Of a DNA stretch of 64,000 bases, positions 24,371 to 36,124 are shown one piece after another. A model generated the notes under the pieces. The model did not search any database, had not been told where the DNA came from, and was given only the letters and a program-made list of their open reading frames with translations. Each line of letters opens with the position of its first letter. The first letter of the stretch is position 1. A program made the position numbers and the translations under genes. The DNA comes from Linnemannia elongata (taxonomy: Eukaryota; Mortierellomycota; Mortierellomycetes; Mortierellales; Mortierellaceae): the NCBI GenBank assembly GCA_036320915.1, contig JAXBDG010000003.1, forward strand, positions 992,001-1,056,000, written 5' to 3'.

Positions 24371-26741
24371 ATGTAAAAAAACACAGTATCCGCACCCGGG
24401 CTTGGGTGATCAAACCAAAGCAGAGAACACACGCAGACGCCTCGGGATCTGCCACTGCATACTGCCTTATCTACTGGAGATCAGAGAAGTCATTCTATAG
24501 CGTAATTGATATGCTCCTATGCAATTCTGCTGCCATCTCTCTCGCCGGGTTTTCTCGATTGAGATCTCGTTTCATTCGCTAAAACATCCATGCACGCCCC
24601 TTTTTTTTTGCCGAAGAGTCCATCCTCTGTGCTGCACCATCATCGTATCATCGTGTATCATTCTCCTTGAATATGTTTTCTACACTCTTTTTACTATGCT
24701 CGTATTTCCCATCGAACGACGAACCCCACACATGCAAAAAAAGTCTAGGTCCAAATAGTTGGTCCGAAACTACGCTGCTCTATTAAAGTTGCCCTTTTCA
24801 ATTGATATAGGCTTTTCGATCGTGTGTTCTATTTACGTTTATTTGCGCACCAACAGACGAAACCGTAATCAATTCTTCCTTGTATGTGTTCTGGGGCACT
24901 CCCTTTCTCTTGTCAGCAAACATAATACATAAGCAAATCTCTCCTTTTCTCATCCCCCTCAGAGTTTAAACGTTTGATAACTAAGCAGCGAAGGAAGAAC
25001 AAGGGCAGTGATAAAAGTCAATTGTTTCGCACTTTTTTTCTCTTTACGCGTTTCCAGCCTATCACCCCTAACGCATGACGTCTCAATCGCGCAAAACAGG
25101 GGCGGTTCTGTTTGTTGCGTTTTGATGGCTTGCTTTTGCTGCAATTGTCGGGGTCGAAACGAGATTTCCTCTTTCCTCACTCTTTCTCGACCGAGCCTGA
25201 GTTTTCATTCTGCATCCTTTTTTGTGATCGCAATTAGCTTTGGGAGGCGAATAGCATTTGAACTTTACTGATGCGGCGTCTCTCTGGTCACTTTTTGGAA
25301 CCCTCTTTTTACTAAGAATAGCCAAACCGGTTTGGATTTCCTAGTGGAGGAATGGAGGAGGATGTAGTCCAGAGATAAATTACTGCATGGTTTCACAACC
25401 AACAACGAGCAAAAGACAGTAGGGAGGAAGAGGGGGGAGGGGGACCCAAATGAGTTCGTGAGCTCTTTCTCACCTTCACCATCTCTACCTCTTGTATCCA
25501 TGAGCCGACGGGAAACTTTAAAAATTAAAAACTATCCCGAGGTGGAAAAATTTCTCATTGGATTGAAATAATCAAGGCACAGCGCACAAAAGGGGGGGTC
25601 GGACGAGTGCGTCTGAAAAGGGCAGGGAGGCAAACGACAATGGCACAAAACAAAACAGCAACAAGAGGAGTTGTCAATTAGAGAGGTGTAACTGATCAGT
25701 GCATAGGCGTATGCATGTCGATCTTAGATGGCCGGTAGCATTTTGTTAGTCTTCTGAATAAATTGGTCCTGCCAATTGGCAGACCTATCTGCACCTCCCA
25801 TGTTTTTGACTAAATAGGGAGTGAATGCATGCGATTGAAACCACCATCTCCACTCCATCCCACTCTACTCTCTTCACTCTGTCTCCCTCTCTTCCACTCT
25901 CTCCCTCTCCATTGTTCTCCATCCTGTCTCCTCTCCCAATGCACCTTTGCTCAAGTATTTGACACCAGAGAGGCGTCGAATTGGATACTATATCTTTATT
26001 ATTTTTCAAAAGGACGCGTCCTTTCATTGTTTTTTTTATGTCACTCGCATCTTCGTTTTCTCCATGCATAATTCATGCATACATGCATCTCCTCCCAAAT
26101 TTAACAGTTTCGTCGACATGTATGATTGCTTTTATTATTCTCTTGGAGTTCCATATTTTCAGAACAGAGTTTGTTTGGTGTCATCGCCGTTTTTTCTCCT
26201 TTTCCACACCTTCCACAACAGCAGTACTCACTTCTGGACACGCGCATACACACGGAGCGGCGTTTTGGCAAGAAAAAAAGGAAGGGGAAAGGAGAAGGGG
26301 GGTGTTCATGATCCATTGCTTTGGCTTGCCCGTTCCTGTGGGATCAAACCTGTGTTTAATGCATCAACCACATGCCCTCTCCACACCCCTTCCCTCGTTC
26401 CTCTCCCTTGTTTATCCTTTTTTCCGAGGTGTGCATCAGATGATCGACATGCATAGAGTATCCGCCAATCAAAGTAAGCAAAAGCAATCAACGTTTGTTT
26501 CCTTGGAAGAGCTAAAATATTAAATAATAGATGGTGGTTTTTTGAGAAATGGGCAAATGTTACCACTTGCCCTCGCCCCCTCTTCGGCCAATTTCTGTGT
26601 GCATTTCGTTCAATGGAGCAAAAATTGGAGTATGGAGATGTGGGCATTGGTTTTTCCGCTCTGGCAAAGGAGGACGATACGCTAAGAGGTGACGCCAATT
26701 TGATCATAGTAGGGGTACTGTTGCACGAGATGATCAATTTG

Positions 26742-26775
26742 ATAGTTTCTTAGTTGTTAACAACTAAGAAGCTAT
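26742..26775. repeat. 34-nt near-perfect palindrome
   Basis: Arms TTCTTAGTTG / CAACTAAGAA flank a central TTAA (24 nt perfect, 26747-26770). After one mismatched pair the symmetry continues with ATAG / CTAT on the outside. It begins 12 nt beyond the end of a minus-strand coding-like fragment that stops at 26787. It could be a dyad protein-binding site, a hairpin in RNA, or the end of a small mobile element; none is shown. Confidence 0.8.
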
Positions 26776-26786
26776 AGGGATAATAA

Positions 26787-27195
26787 TCAGCACTTTCGCA
26801 GCCGTTTTATGAAAGCATAACGAAGAGTAGAAGCAAGCCGCATCGTGGCGAATATACGCCAAACTATCACACAGTGGCATGCAATAAATAGGCAGGGCTG
26901 TTGGCCATCAATGTCTCCAACTATCTTCGACTGGACGTTGGATAGCGTTCGAACGTCTGCAAGGCCATAGGTGTTAAGTTGAAAGCGAGAATGGGTCAAA
27001 AAAAATAATGGAAAGGAGGCGTCTGAGAGTGACATTGAGAAATGAAAGGGAATAGTCTGAACAATAGCCGATATGACCCTGCATTGTCGGAGTCATAGAA
27101 GTGTAAAGCGATATCCAGGGTTCGTTAACATCTCGAAGAATGTTCCTGACCAGATCGTTGCGTAAGAGTGAAAGGGAAAAAACAAAAGGTGGCAC
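26787..27195 (-). pseudogene. Unrecognised coding-like fragment
   Basis: Two overlapping minus-strand frames read like protein rather than noise. The upstream one (about 27180-27040) contains NDLVRNILRDVNEPWISLY; the downstream one (about 27000-26787) contains LADVRTLSNVQSKIVGDIDG and ends in a stop at 26787. A short intron or a frameshift would join them. I recognise no family and no initiation codon. A decayed gene or mobile-element remnant is as likely as a live gene. Confidence 0.3.
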
Positions 27196-27202
27196 TGGTT
27201 AG

Positions 27203-27541
27203 ACTAAAGTAGATTCTCTCTCCTCACTGTTTTCCTTTGACCACCAAACTCTTGTTGTCGACTTTCGTCATCCGGGCACGCTTTCCGATAAGGCAACTAG
27301 CGTTCACGTTCAACTCTGTTCACTGTAGCCGCTTGATATCCATACAAAAGAGTGGGAAAAGTTAAAGAACCATTTTGTGCTCCACCGCTTGGATCAAGAG
27401 CGTACTATCACACCGAATCAATGGACACAATGGATTGTGCACATTGACGCAATGGTACCAAGACATTCAGATGAGCGATTTAATCCTGGTAGAAGAGCCG
27501 GTATGGGCGAAGTGCAGCTACTCCAACACCGCCTCCTCCTG
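27203..27541 (+). pseudogene. Unrecognised coding-like frame with one internal TAG
   Basis: A plus-strand frame of 113 codons is broken only by a TAG at 27326-27328. Before it comes VVDFRHPGTLSDKATS; after it, 71 codons including HTKEWEKLKNHF and ITPNQWTQWIVHIDAMV, ending at the TGA at 27542. The residue composition (several Trp, His, charged residues) is protein-like. The TAG is preceded by a C/T-containing stretch and ends in AG, so it could instead be a splice acceptor making the second part an internal or last exon. No family recognised. Confidence 0.3.
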
Positions 27542-27642
27542 TGAATAGTAGCTCCGCCTCTTTTGGTTTTTTTTTCTCACACTGCCGCTGTCCTATTTCG
27601 AAAGATGTAACGCCACCAATATTCAAAAATATTAATATGTAC

Positions 27643-27893
27643 CTGGAGCGAGTTAACACATCAAGCAAAAATATCGCGCCATCGTCGGAAAGGAATGATA
27701 TCCGCTCTTCAGTTTGCTTTAGATCCATAGGGAGGGGGGGAATGCTCGTAAGCCATGTCTGTGCCATATTCACAACTCTGACCAGAGCCATACAAGGCGT
27801 CATTAGACTACAACAGAAAGTTTCGCTCAAATGAATGAAGAAGGATAGCAACCTCTCACTACAAACTCTCTGCATGGCATCACAATGCACCAT
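27643..27893 (-). CDS. Possible small hypothetical protein or fragment
   Basis: The frame opens at an ATG at 27893 and runs 83 codons to a possible donor (CAG|GTACAT at 27643). It contains LMTPCMALVRVVNMAQTWL and SFLSDDGAIFLLDVLTR, which look like amphipathic helices. A possible acceptor near 27595 would add only a few codons before a stop. No family recognised. It lies in the same 1.1-kb segment as the two other unexplained fragments. Confidence 0.2.
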
Positions 27894-28009
27894 GAATACA
27901 CGTGTGTTCCTTCTTCCTGCAGGTTATAAAGGCAGGAAGCTTGCTACCTCCCTCAGGGAGATCGACGTGCCTGTCAAATTATGTCATGCCCTCTAGACTT
28001 GGTGCTCGC

Positions 28010-28032
28010 CACGTGGCAGGATTTGTCACGTG
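28010..28032. promoter_or_regulatory. Paired CACGTG E-boxes upstream of RPA2
   Basis: CACGTG occurs at 28010-28015 and 28027-28032, about 17 nt apart and 165-190 nt before the RPA2 start codon. The second lies in GTCACGTGA. This is the binding core of bHLH factors such as Cbf1 or SREBP/TFE-like proteins. That they control RPA2 is an inference from position. Confidence 0.5.
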
Positions 28033-28198
28033 ATAAAGTCAACACATAATGTGGCTTGTGTTGTGGTAGGGACAGATATTTTTTTTTGACATGGCTCATT
28101 CCTTTGAGAGAATTCCTCACCACCACCACTCCCTCCCTCACCCCCTCCCTCCATCCCTCCTCCTCCTTACCTCCGCTCCATCCTCTTACCTCTCCGCC

Positions 28199-31100
28199 AT
28201 GCCACCCATCGCAAAATTCAACACCTTGGAGCGTGAGAGGATTTTCAAAAATCCCTCGGACAAGTCCTTCCAGACCCCTGCCTTGCAGGAGCTCGTCGCT
28301 CCCCATATCGAGGCTTTCAACTCTCTTATGGAATTCGGCAAGGGCTCCAAGTCTGGTCTTTTGGATTTGGCAATCCAGGATATCGGACCCAAGGCGGTCT
28401 TTGACATGGCCGGCGGCGCCGGTGGACTCGGAAACAAGCTGACTTGTACGTGAACCCCCTCTCCTACTTCAATAACGACAGGGAAAATATTGTTCCAAGG
28501 CTATCTCAACTAACTTAGATCTACTTCTATACAAATAGTCTGGGTTGACGAGATCACATTGAACAAACCCATGCTTTCAGAAAAGGAGCGCCACTCAACA
28601 ACCCGCCAGATCTACCCTACAGAGGTAATTCCTTTAATCCTTGCACGAGCCCTCACCTCAACTGCTGTCTAGCTGGATCGATTTCGCAACTTTCCCCAAA
28701 ACTCTCGACTGATCAATTGACCATTGTCGCTTTGAATTGTAGGCAAGAGAGCGTTTGAACACATACAGAGGAAAGCTCCAGGCCAAACTCGCCTGGCGCG
28801 TCAACGATGGACCCGTTGTTGTGGAGACTCGCGATATGGGTCTCGTCCCTATCATGATCCGCTCGAATCGGTGTAACCTAGAGGGCGCTTTCCCAAAGGA
28901 GCTCATCAAGCACCACGAGGAGTCAGAGGAGTTTGGAGGATACTTCTTGGTTAACGGTATCGAAAAGTTGATCCGTCTTTTGATTGTGCCACGACGCAAC
29001 CACGTTATTGCCTTGATCCGATCCAGTTTTACCAACCGCGGACCTACCTACTCCACCTTCGGTACCGCCATTCGCTGCGCTCGCCCTGATCAGACTTCAC
29101 AAACCAACACTGTTCACTACCTTACCGACGGAGGCAGCATGTTGCGTTTCGCATGGAGGAAGCAGGAGTATTTAGTCCCCACTATGTTAATCCTCAAGGT
29201 ACTACACGGATGGGGCTGTGAACATGTGTCTATTTTGTTCTCACATACAAAGTTGGTGTACTCACCATTATCTTGCACACCTTTCGGAATTAGGCTTTGA
29301 TTGATACTTCGGACAAGGAGATTTTCGACGCCATCATGTTGGGCGACTTGGAGAACACCTTCTTGACGGATCGCGTGGAACTCATGCTACGCAGCTTCAA
29401 GGAATACAACCTTTACACCCGCGAGCAGTGCCTGGCGTATTTGGGAGACAAGTTCAGAGTCGTTATGAACTTCCCTGAGGATTACAGCGATGTCGAGGTC
29501 GGAGAGGGACTTTTGCGCAAGATTGTCCTCGTTCACTTGAAGAGCAACCGCGACAAGTTTAACCTCTTGATGTACGTGTCACGGCTTAGAGTATACCAGC
29601 ACGCGACACTTACTCGACAGTGATCAGAACCAGATCTGTAGAATCATGCTAACGATGTTGAGTTGTTTCTCCTCTTTTTCGTAGCTTTATGATCCGCAAA
29701 GTTTATGCCCTGGTCGCTGGCGAGTGTTCTCCTGACAACCCCGATTCTCCTCAGCATCAGGAGGTCCTTCTCGGAGGTCATTTGTACGGATCTATTATCA
29801 AGGAGAAGATCGAGGATTGGTTGAACGGTATCAGAGCTCAGATCAACCAGGACGTGCGTCGCAAGGTCACCGGAGTCGATTTCATGAACAGTACGTACCA
29901 CAATCACTTTTGGGTTGTCGAGAGTAGATGTGATGTTTGATGGAAGGAAGCTCTAACGTATCCCGTTGTTGACTCTGTGATTTCCAATAGACCAATACTT
30001 TACAAAGACACTCCAAAAGACTTCAGGACTCCAGGATGTCGGATCAAAGATGTCCTATTTCCTTGCTACAGGAAACTTGGTGTCTAACACTGGTCTGGAT
30101 TTGCAGCAAGCTACCGGTTACACCATCGTTGCCGAGAAGCTGAACTTTTACCGTTTCCTGGCCCATTTCCGTTGTATCCATCGTGGTTCCTTCTTCGCCG
30201 AGTTGAAGACGACAACTGTTCGTAAGCTGCTTCCCGAGGCCTGGGGATTCCTCTGCCCTGTCCACACTCCTGATGGTTCTCCTTGTGGTCTTTTGAACCA
30301 TTTGTCACACACCTGCAAGGTCATTACCGAGCCCGCCGATGTCTCGCGCATCCCCGCCATCCTTGCTTCCCTCGGTGTCTCTCAGACTTTGGTCCCTGCC
30401 CGCGGCCAAAGGACAATCGTTGTTCAATTGGATGGTCGTATTGTTGGATACTGCTCTTCCGAGGAGGCCAAGAAAGTTGCCGATGCCCTCCGCCACTACA
30501 AGGTGTCCGGAACCCACCAGGGCGCAATCCCTCTGGATGTCGAGTTGGGTTACGTTCCCATCTCCCATGGCGGTCAATATCCCGGTCTTTATATCTTCTC
30601 CTCGCCAGCACGTATGATGCGTCCTGTTCGCTACCTGGCCAACGGTAAGACTGACATGGTCGGATCCTTCGAGCAGGTTTACATGGAGATCGCCTGCATG
30701 GACGACGAGATCCGCCCTGGCGAGAGCACCCATCAAGAGCTCGCCCCTACAAGTATGCTCAGTATCTTAGCCAACTTGACTCCTTTCTCCGACTTCAACC
30801 AGTCGCCCCGTAACATGTACCAATGTCAGATGGGTAAACAGAGTATGGGAACCCCCGCCACCGCTATTAAGTACCGTACCGACAACAAGATGTACCGTCT
30901 CCAGACCGGTCAGACCCCTATCGTCCGTCCTGCCCTTAACGACACCTACGGTATTGATGGCTTCCCCAACGGAATGAACGCAGTTGTTGCCGTCATCTCC
31001 TACACTGGTTACGATATGGAGGATGCTATGATCTTGAACAAATCGTCGCACGAGCGTGGTTTTGGTTATGGTACCATCTACAAGTCTGAGATTGTTGATT

Positions 31101-32282
31101 TGGGCGACTTTAGGGTCCGTGGCGAACCTGTTCTCCACCACTTTGGTTTGGGATTGGATGCTCCTCGGTCCTGGAGAGAGAAGTTGGATAACGATGGTCT
31201 GCCCTGCATCGGAGTGACCTTGAAGGAGGGAGATCCTATTTGCGCTTACATTGACGACACCACCGGAAAGACTTCGATCAAGAAATACAAGGGTATGGAG
31301 GATGGTATTGTTGACGATGTTCGTCTTTTGGGCTCGGACAACGGTGACACTGAGCTCCAGAAGATTCATATCAAGTTCCGTATCACCCGTTCTCCCATTA
31401 TCGGAGACAAGTTTTCGTCTCGTCACGGACAGAAGGGTGTTTGCTCCCAGAAGTGGCCCTCGATCGACATGCCCTTCTCGGAGTCTGGTATCCAGCCTGA
31501 TGTCATCATCAACCCTCACGCTTTCCCCTCTCGTATGACCATCGGAATGTTTGTCGAGAGTTTGGCAGGAAAGAGTGGAGCTCTTCATGGAATCGCTCAG
31601 GATGCTACGCCTTTTACCTTCAACGAGACTTTTACTGCTGCCGATTACTTTGGTGAGCAGCTCAAGTCTGCCGGATACAACTATCACGGAAACGAGCCCA
31701 TGTACAGTGGTATTACTGGACAAGAGTTCAAGGTCGACATCTACCTCGGAGTAAGTTCTTTGTCTGCTGGTCGTCTTTGTTGTTACTGATGTATGACTAC
31801 TGCCTGAAGCTGTTTATTAACGTACAATTGCATCTATGTTACGCGTGTGTTTATTTCTATAGGTCGTTTACTACCAGCGTCTTCGTCACATGGTTGCTGA
31901 CAAGTACCAGGTGCGTACGACTGGACCAGTGCACAACCTTACGATGCAGCCTGTTAAGGGTCGTAAGCGTGCTGGAGGTATTCGTTTCGGAGAGATGGAG
32001 CGTGATTCGCTTCTGGCTCACGGAGTGTCGTACCTGCTTCAAGATCGTCTGATGAACTGTTCGGACTACTCGCTCTGCAATATCTGCACAAAGTGTGGAA
32101 GCATTACTTCGCCTATCTCGACCCATGCCTCGGCTGCGTTGTCGGGCGTGCGGGAGATTGAATGCCGAGCCTGTCAAACGTCGTCGGCAATTGATCAGAT
32201 TGCACTTCCATATGTCTTCAGATATCTTGCCACTGAGCTCATGAGCATGGGTATCAAGGTGACATTGAAGACGCAACCATAG
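28199..32282 (+). CDS. RPA2: RNA polymerase I second-largest subunit, about 1150 aa, 7 exons
   Basis: Exons: 28199-28445, 28539-28624, 28743-29198, 29294-29571, 29685-29890, 29991-31750, 31863-32282; all phases agree. The product is the beta-like subunit of RNA polymerase I (yeast Rpa135), forming half of the active centre that makes pre-rRNA in the nucleolus. The Pol I-type N-terminus reads FNSLMEFG and GLLDLAIQDIGPK. Further marks are GYFLVNGIEKLIR, TGNLVSNTGLDLQQATGYT, the rifampicin/fork-region segment GFLCPVHTPDGSPCGLLNHL, GYDMEDAMILNKSS and the nucleic-acid-binding GDKFSSRHGQKGVCS. At the C-terminus a zinc site CNICTKCG...CRAC is complete. The length is near the usual 1130-1200. I chose the ATG at 28199 because it matches the family start; an in-frame ATG at 28091 would add 36 residues with a His run and a Leu/Pro-rich segment. 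Confidence 0.97.
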
Positions 32283-32878
32283 ATACACTCTCTTTAGTAT
32301 TTTTTTCTTTCGTTTCTCTTTGTCAATTCTTATTAGTTTTTACTCTTTGTTTTTCTTATCCCCCCACTACAACGCATTTTCATTCTTTCTGGCACGTAGC
32401 ACAGCGCATTAGCACATCACCATGAGTCCTTCATAATTAAAAAGGGCAACCCATTTTTTTGCATTTCACATATGTTTGCAGTCATCTGTTGCTACGGAAA
32501 GGGGAAGTGAATTGAGAGGGAGAAGGTGAAGTAGCTATCGCCCCAAAAGAAAAGAGTTGCAGGCGCTCATCCATCTCCGCTCTCAAGTTCTTTTTCAGTC
32601 AGTGACACGAAGAGACAGAGGGAGGGATTTTGACTTTTTGAGTCAGCGGGAGACGGCCCCGCGCGGAAAGGGAAAAAGAGAAAGGAAGGAACCCAGGGGG
32701 ACATTGAGGGGAAATGAAGGGAAAATGAGGAAAGGAGACGAAAACGGAGAGGAGCAAGGGGAACGGAGTCGTGAAGCTGTTTTTGTGTAGCTGTTTGGGT
32801 GGAGGAGCAACGACGAGCAACGACAACCATAGCTTTGAATGAATGGAGTGAAGGATATCGCTCGTTTTCTTTTTTTTT

Positions 32879-32909
<31 letters not shown>

Positions 32910-33198
32910 CTCTCTTCTCTTTCTTTTTTGTTTGTTTGTTTCGATTCTCGCTCTCTTTCACCTTTGCTGTAATCTCCCTTCCCTCCTTCCTTCCTTCCCT
33001 CCAGACGAATCTATCCAACCACGATCCAGCAAAGCAAAAGCACGCCACTGCATTATCCTCTTTGCATACAACTCGCACACATACACACACTCTCACACAC
33101 ACTGCTCTTGCTCACCACCCCTCCCTTCCCTTCCCTGCCCTTCTTCCTATCCCCACCATAACATCCTTTCCCTTTCTGATCAACAACACGCGCGCGCC
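32283..33198. other. Intergenic region between RPA2 and folylpolyglutamate synthase
   Basis: Tandem genes on the plus strand. It holds the RPA2 3' region (T-rich), a purine-rich block (32500-32780), a T tract of 29 nt or more (32881-32909) and the CT/CA-rich leader of the next gene. No gene seen. Confidence 0.6.
32881..32909. repeat. T homopolymer upstream of the folylpolyglutamate synthase gene
   Basis: Twenty-nine T in a row, with further T runs just before it, about 290 nt upstream of the start codon. Long dA:dT tracts can exclude nucleosomes in promoters; that role here is inferred. Confidence 0.8.
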
Positions 33199-36124
33199 AT
33201 GTTCATTGTCCGCACAGGGACTCGCTCTCTCACTCATCCTCCTCGATCCTTCGTCCTCTCAACCCCATCCTCTTCCACTCGCCCCATCCGCGTCCACGTC
33301 CGCGTCCAGTCCTTGTCAATCACCGCCACCTCAACGCCACCACTCAGACTGCCCTTGGTCTCAAGCACGTGTGTCCTCCCTTTAGCTTCCTCCTCTTCTT
33401 CCTTCCCTGCTCGCTCCTTTACTTCTTCTTTCTTTGCTTCTTCTTCTACTTCTTCCACTCTTCTTCGTCTCTCTCATACTTCTCCCCTCCATCCCCGTGT
33501 CACTCCCACCACCATCACCGCAACTACAACAAAAACAACTCGATCCCATCACCTCACTCAGTCAACGGCTCCATCCTTCAAACCGATCAGACTCTTCTCC
33601 TCCGCCGCTGCCTCAACCATACAGTCTACCTCTTTCTCTACTTCCAAGGAACAACATTCGTCCCACCTTACTACTCCACCCACCGACCTCGACGACCGTA
33701 TCAAGATATTCCCCAGTCCAATGCCTCGTTCATACGCCGTAAAGTGTCTCTCCCTTCATCTTTTGCGCGATTTTTCTTTCCCGGGTCGTTTTTTTTTTTT
33801 TTTTTTTTTTTTTTTCGTTTGGACTAACCGTCGAAGTGTTTTTGGATGCTGGTCTTTGTAATAGGACGCCGTTGACAAGCTCAATGGACTTCAGACAAAC
33901 TTTGCAGTGCTCGAAGCAGTACGCAAGTCAGGAGGCAGCGCCAACAAGAATGCGCTCCAGGAGATGATTGATTTTGTGGAGCGCAGCGGATATCAAGTAA
34001 GAAGGGTCTTCATACATTCTCAAGGAGCACTCACCAATTCGCACGTCGTCTTCTCTCGGGCTTCAAAACTATGTTTGACAGACTCGCATGCCAGGACCTT
34101 TATTGAACAGAAACCTCAGCGACGATTCACGGAAGCGGGAGTATCTATTGGAAGACAGGAAATGAACGGAAGGCAGCGGCATCAGGAGTAATTGGGAAAA
34201 TAATAATAGGCGCTATTGCTGTTGTTGTTGTTGTTGATACAGCCGCCATCGACAATTGATCCGCCTAAAAGGAAAAAAAAAAAAACTTTGATCTTGTTTG
34301 TTATCAAAATTGTTAATCAGTCTTGAAATTTTCTCTTTGTCTCTCTGTGTCATTCTCTCTCTGTCAGCCCAAGGACTTTGACGACCTGAACATGATCCAT
34401 GTCACTGGCACCAAGGGCAAGGGCTCGACCTGTGCCTTGACAGAGTCGATCCTGCGCAACTATGGCGACAAGACCATCAAGACTGGTACTGATTTTCTTT
34501 CAGTGTATTTACTTCGTCAGTCTCGTGGAATAGCGACATTTCTCAATCGCTGTTATTAACACTTAACTTTTATTCCACTACCACTATCTTCACTCACTAC
34601 GGTATCTGCAGGATTGTATACTTCGCCTCATCTGATGGAAGTGAGAGAGAGAATCAGAATCAATGGAGCACCTATCAGCCAGGATCTGTTTGCAAAGTAC
34701 TTCTTCGAGGTTTGGGATCGCCTTGACTCGTCCGGAGTAAGCCAACAAGACCAGCTTTTCGGCGATGTTGTATTTTTGCCTTCTTTTTCTATGATATTCA
34801 AACCTAATCACAATTTCTTATCAATAGGACAAATCAAAGCCTGGCTACTTCCGATTTTTGACAGTGTTGGCGTTCCATGTTTTCAAGCAGGAGAAGGTCG
34901 ATGTTGCTATTCTGGAGGTCGGTGTTGGTGGTGCTTATGATTCCACTAACATTATCAACCAACCCGTCGTCTGCGGTGTTGCAGCACTTGGAATCGATCA
35001 CGTCTCGGTTTTGGGATCGACTCTGGCGGAGATTGCATGGAACAAGGGAGGTATCTTTAAGAAGGGCGTCCCAGCCGTCTCCTCTGAGCAGCCTACAGAG
35101 GGACTCGACGTCCTCCAGAGCAGAGCCAAGGAGATCGGCGTAAGTATCCTTTGATCGACTGTTCTTGTTGATTGTGTGTTCGTGGTGGCACAGCCTTACG
35201 AACAACGGTTACTGAATGGCTCCACATCTGGCCTTCATTTCTTGTCATATAGGCATCTCTTCAAGTCATCCCTGCATTCACATCGCAGGCATTGGGCACA
35301 ACAACGATTGGATTGGCAGGAAAACATCAGGTGGCCAATGCAGCTCTGGCGACAGCCATGTGCAAGATCTGGATTGAGAAGGTCCTTGGCAAGAAGATGC
35401 AAGGATCTGCTGGCGATGTCCCCCAGGAGTTTGTCCAGGGTCTTTCGAGCGCTCGTTGGCCGGGACGTGGACAGATCATGGTGAGGGATGACAAACCCAA
35501 GATCACTTGGTTCTTTGATGGCGCCCACACGACCGAGAGTATTCGTGTCTGTGCAGATTGGTTCAAGGACGCCAGCCGCAAGGATGCTCATGGGTAAGGA
35601 AATCCTGTTAAAATTGTTGTGCTCTGGTGGGGGTATGTCCTGCGCACACTAACATTTTCTCTCGCGAACGTAAATATCTTGACGATAGATCAACGAAGAA
35701 GTTGTTGGTGTTCAACTGCACGGGCCCAAGAGATGGTGATGCATTGCTGCAGCCATTGGCAGCTATCCAGTCGACTGTGCACTTTGACCAGGCTATTTTT
35801 ACCCCCGCCATCACATTCGCGTCCAACACTTACAAGGGCGACCTGGTCAACAACAACGCGCCTCTGGATTTGGAGTTGAAGACACAAAAGACGTTGGCAG
35901 CTTGCTGGATCAAACAGGTCGGCTTGGCACAGGGGCAAGAGACCGCATTGGAGACAACGGTGTTGCCCTCGATCGAGCACTCTGTCAACTGGATTGACGA
36001 CTATGTCAAGCGTCAAACGGCCGCCGCTGCTGCCGAGGGAGTCGACCATGTTCAAGTCTTGGTGACGGGTAGTTTGCATCTTGTTGGAGGTGTTCAGAGT
36101 GTCCTTGGATGCGATATTGTTTAA
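33199..36124 (+). CDS. FPGS: Folylpolyglutamate synthase, about 667 aa, 7 exons
   Basis: Exons: 33199-33738, 33865-33996, 34368-34485, 34612-34736, 34828-35139, 35253-35593, 35689-36124; phases agree. The enzyme adds glutamates to folates using ATP, which traps them in cytosol and mitochondria. Mur-ligase/FPGS motifs appear in order: DAVDKLNGLQTNF, the P-loop VTGTKGKGST, GLYTSPHLMEVRERIRING, EVGVGGAYDSTNI, LGIDHVSVLG, NKGGIFKKGVPA, GLAGKHQVANAALA and FDGAHTTES in the C-terminal domain. The first 174 residues are Ser/Thr/Pro-rich with scattered Arg and almost no acidic residues until near the end, as in a mitochondrial presequence. A second in-frame ATG at 33721 (residue 175) lies immediately before the family core, so a 493-aa cytosolic form is possible. 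The 3' end converges with the chromodomain gene. Confidence 0.96.

Larger units (their letters stand above)
22281..28198. other. Gene-poor region between the Crypton and RPA2
   Basis: No gene can be supported with confidence. AATAAATAAATAAAC directly after the Crypton stop may be its poly(A) signal. The rest includes CT-rich DNA (22900-23800), a TTG microsatellite (23972-24027), a 32-nt A tract (24337-24368), unexplained coding-like fragments (26787-27893) and a palindrome (26742-26775). The last 200 nt form the RPA2 promoter. Confidence 0.55.

Noticed and set aside
26306..26737. 143-codon minus-strand frame next to the palindrome
   Set aside because: Starts in the right place to be interesting, but no family, no codon pattern that stands out, and other frames are equally open in part.
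30767..31723. 318-codon minus-strand frame
   Set aside because: Exact antisense shadow of RPA2 exon 6.
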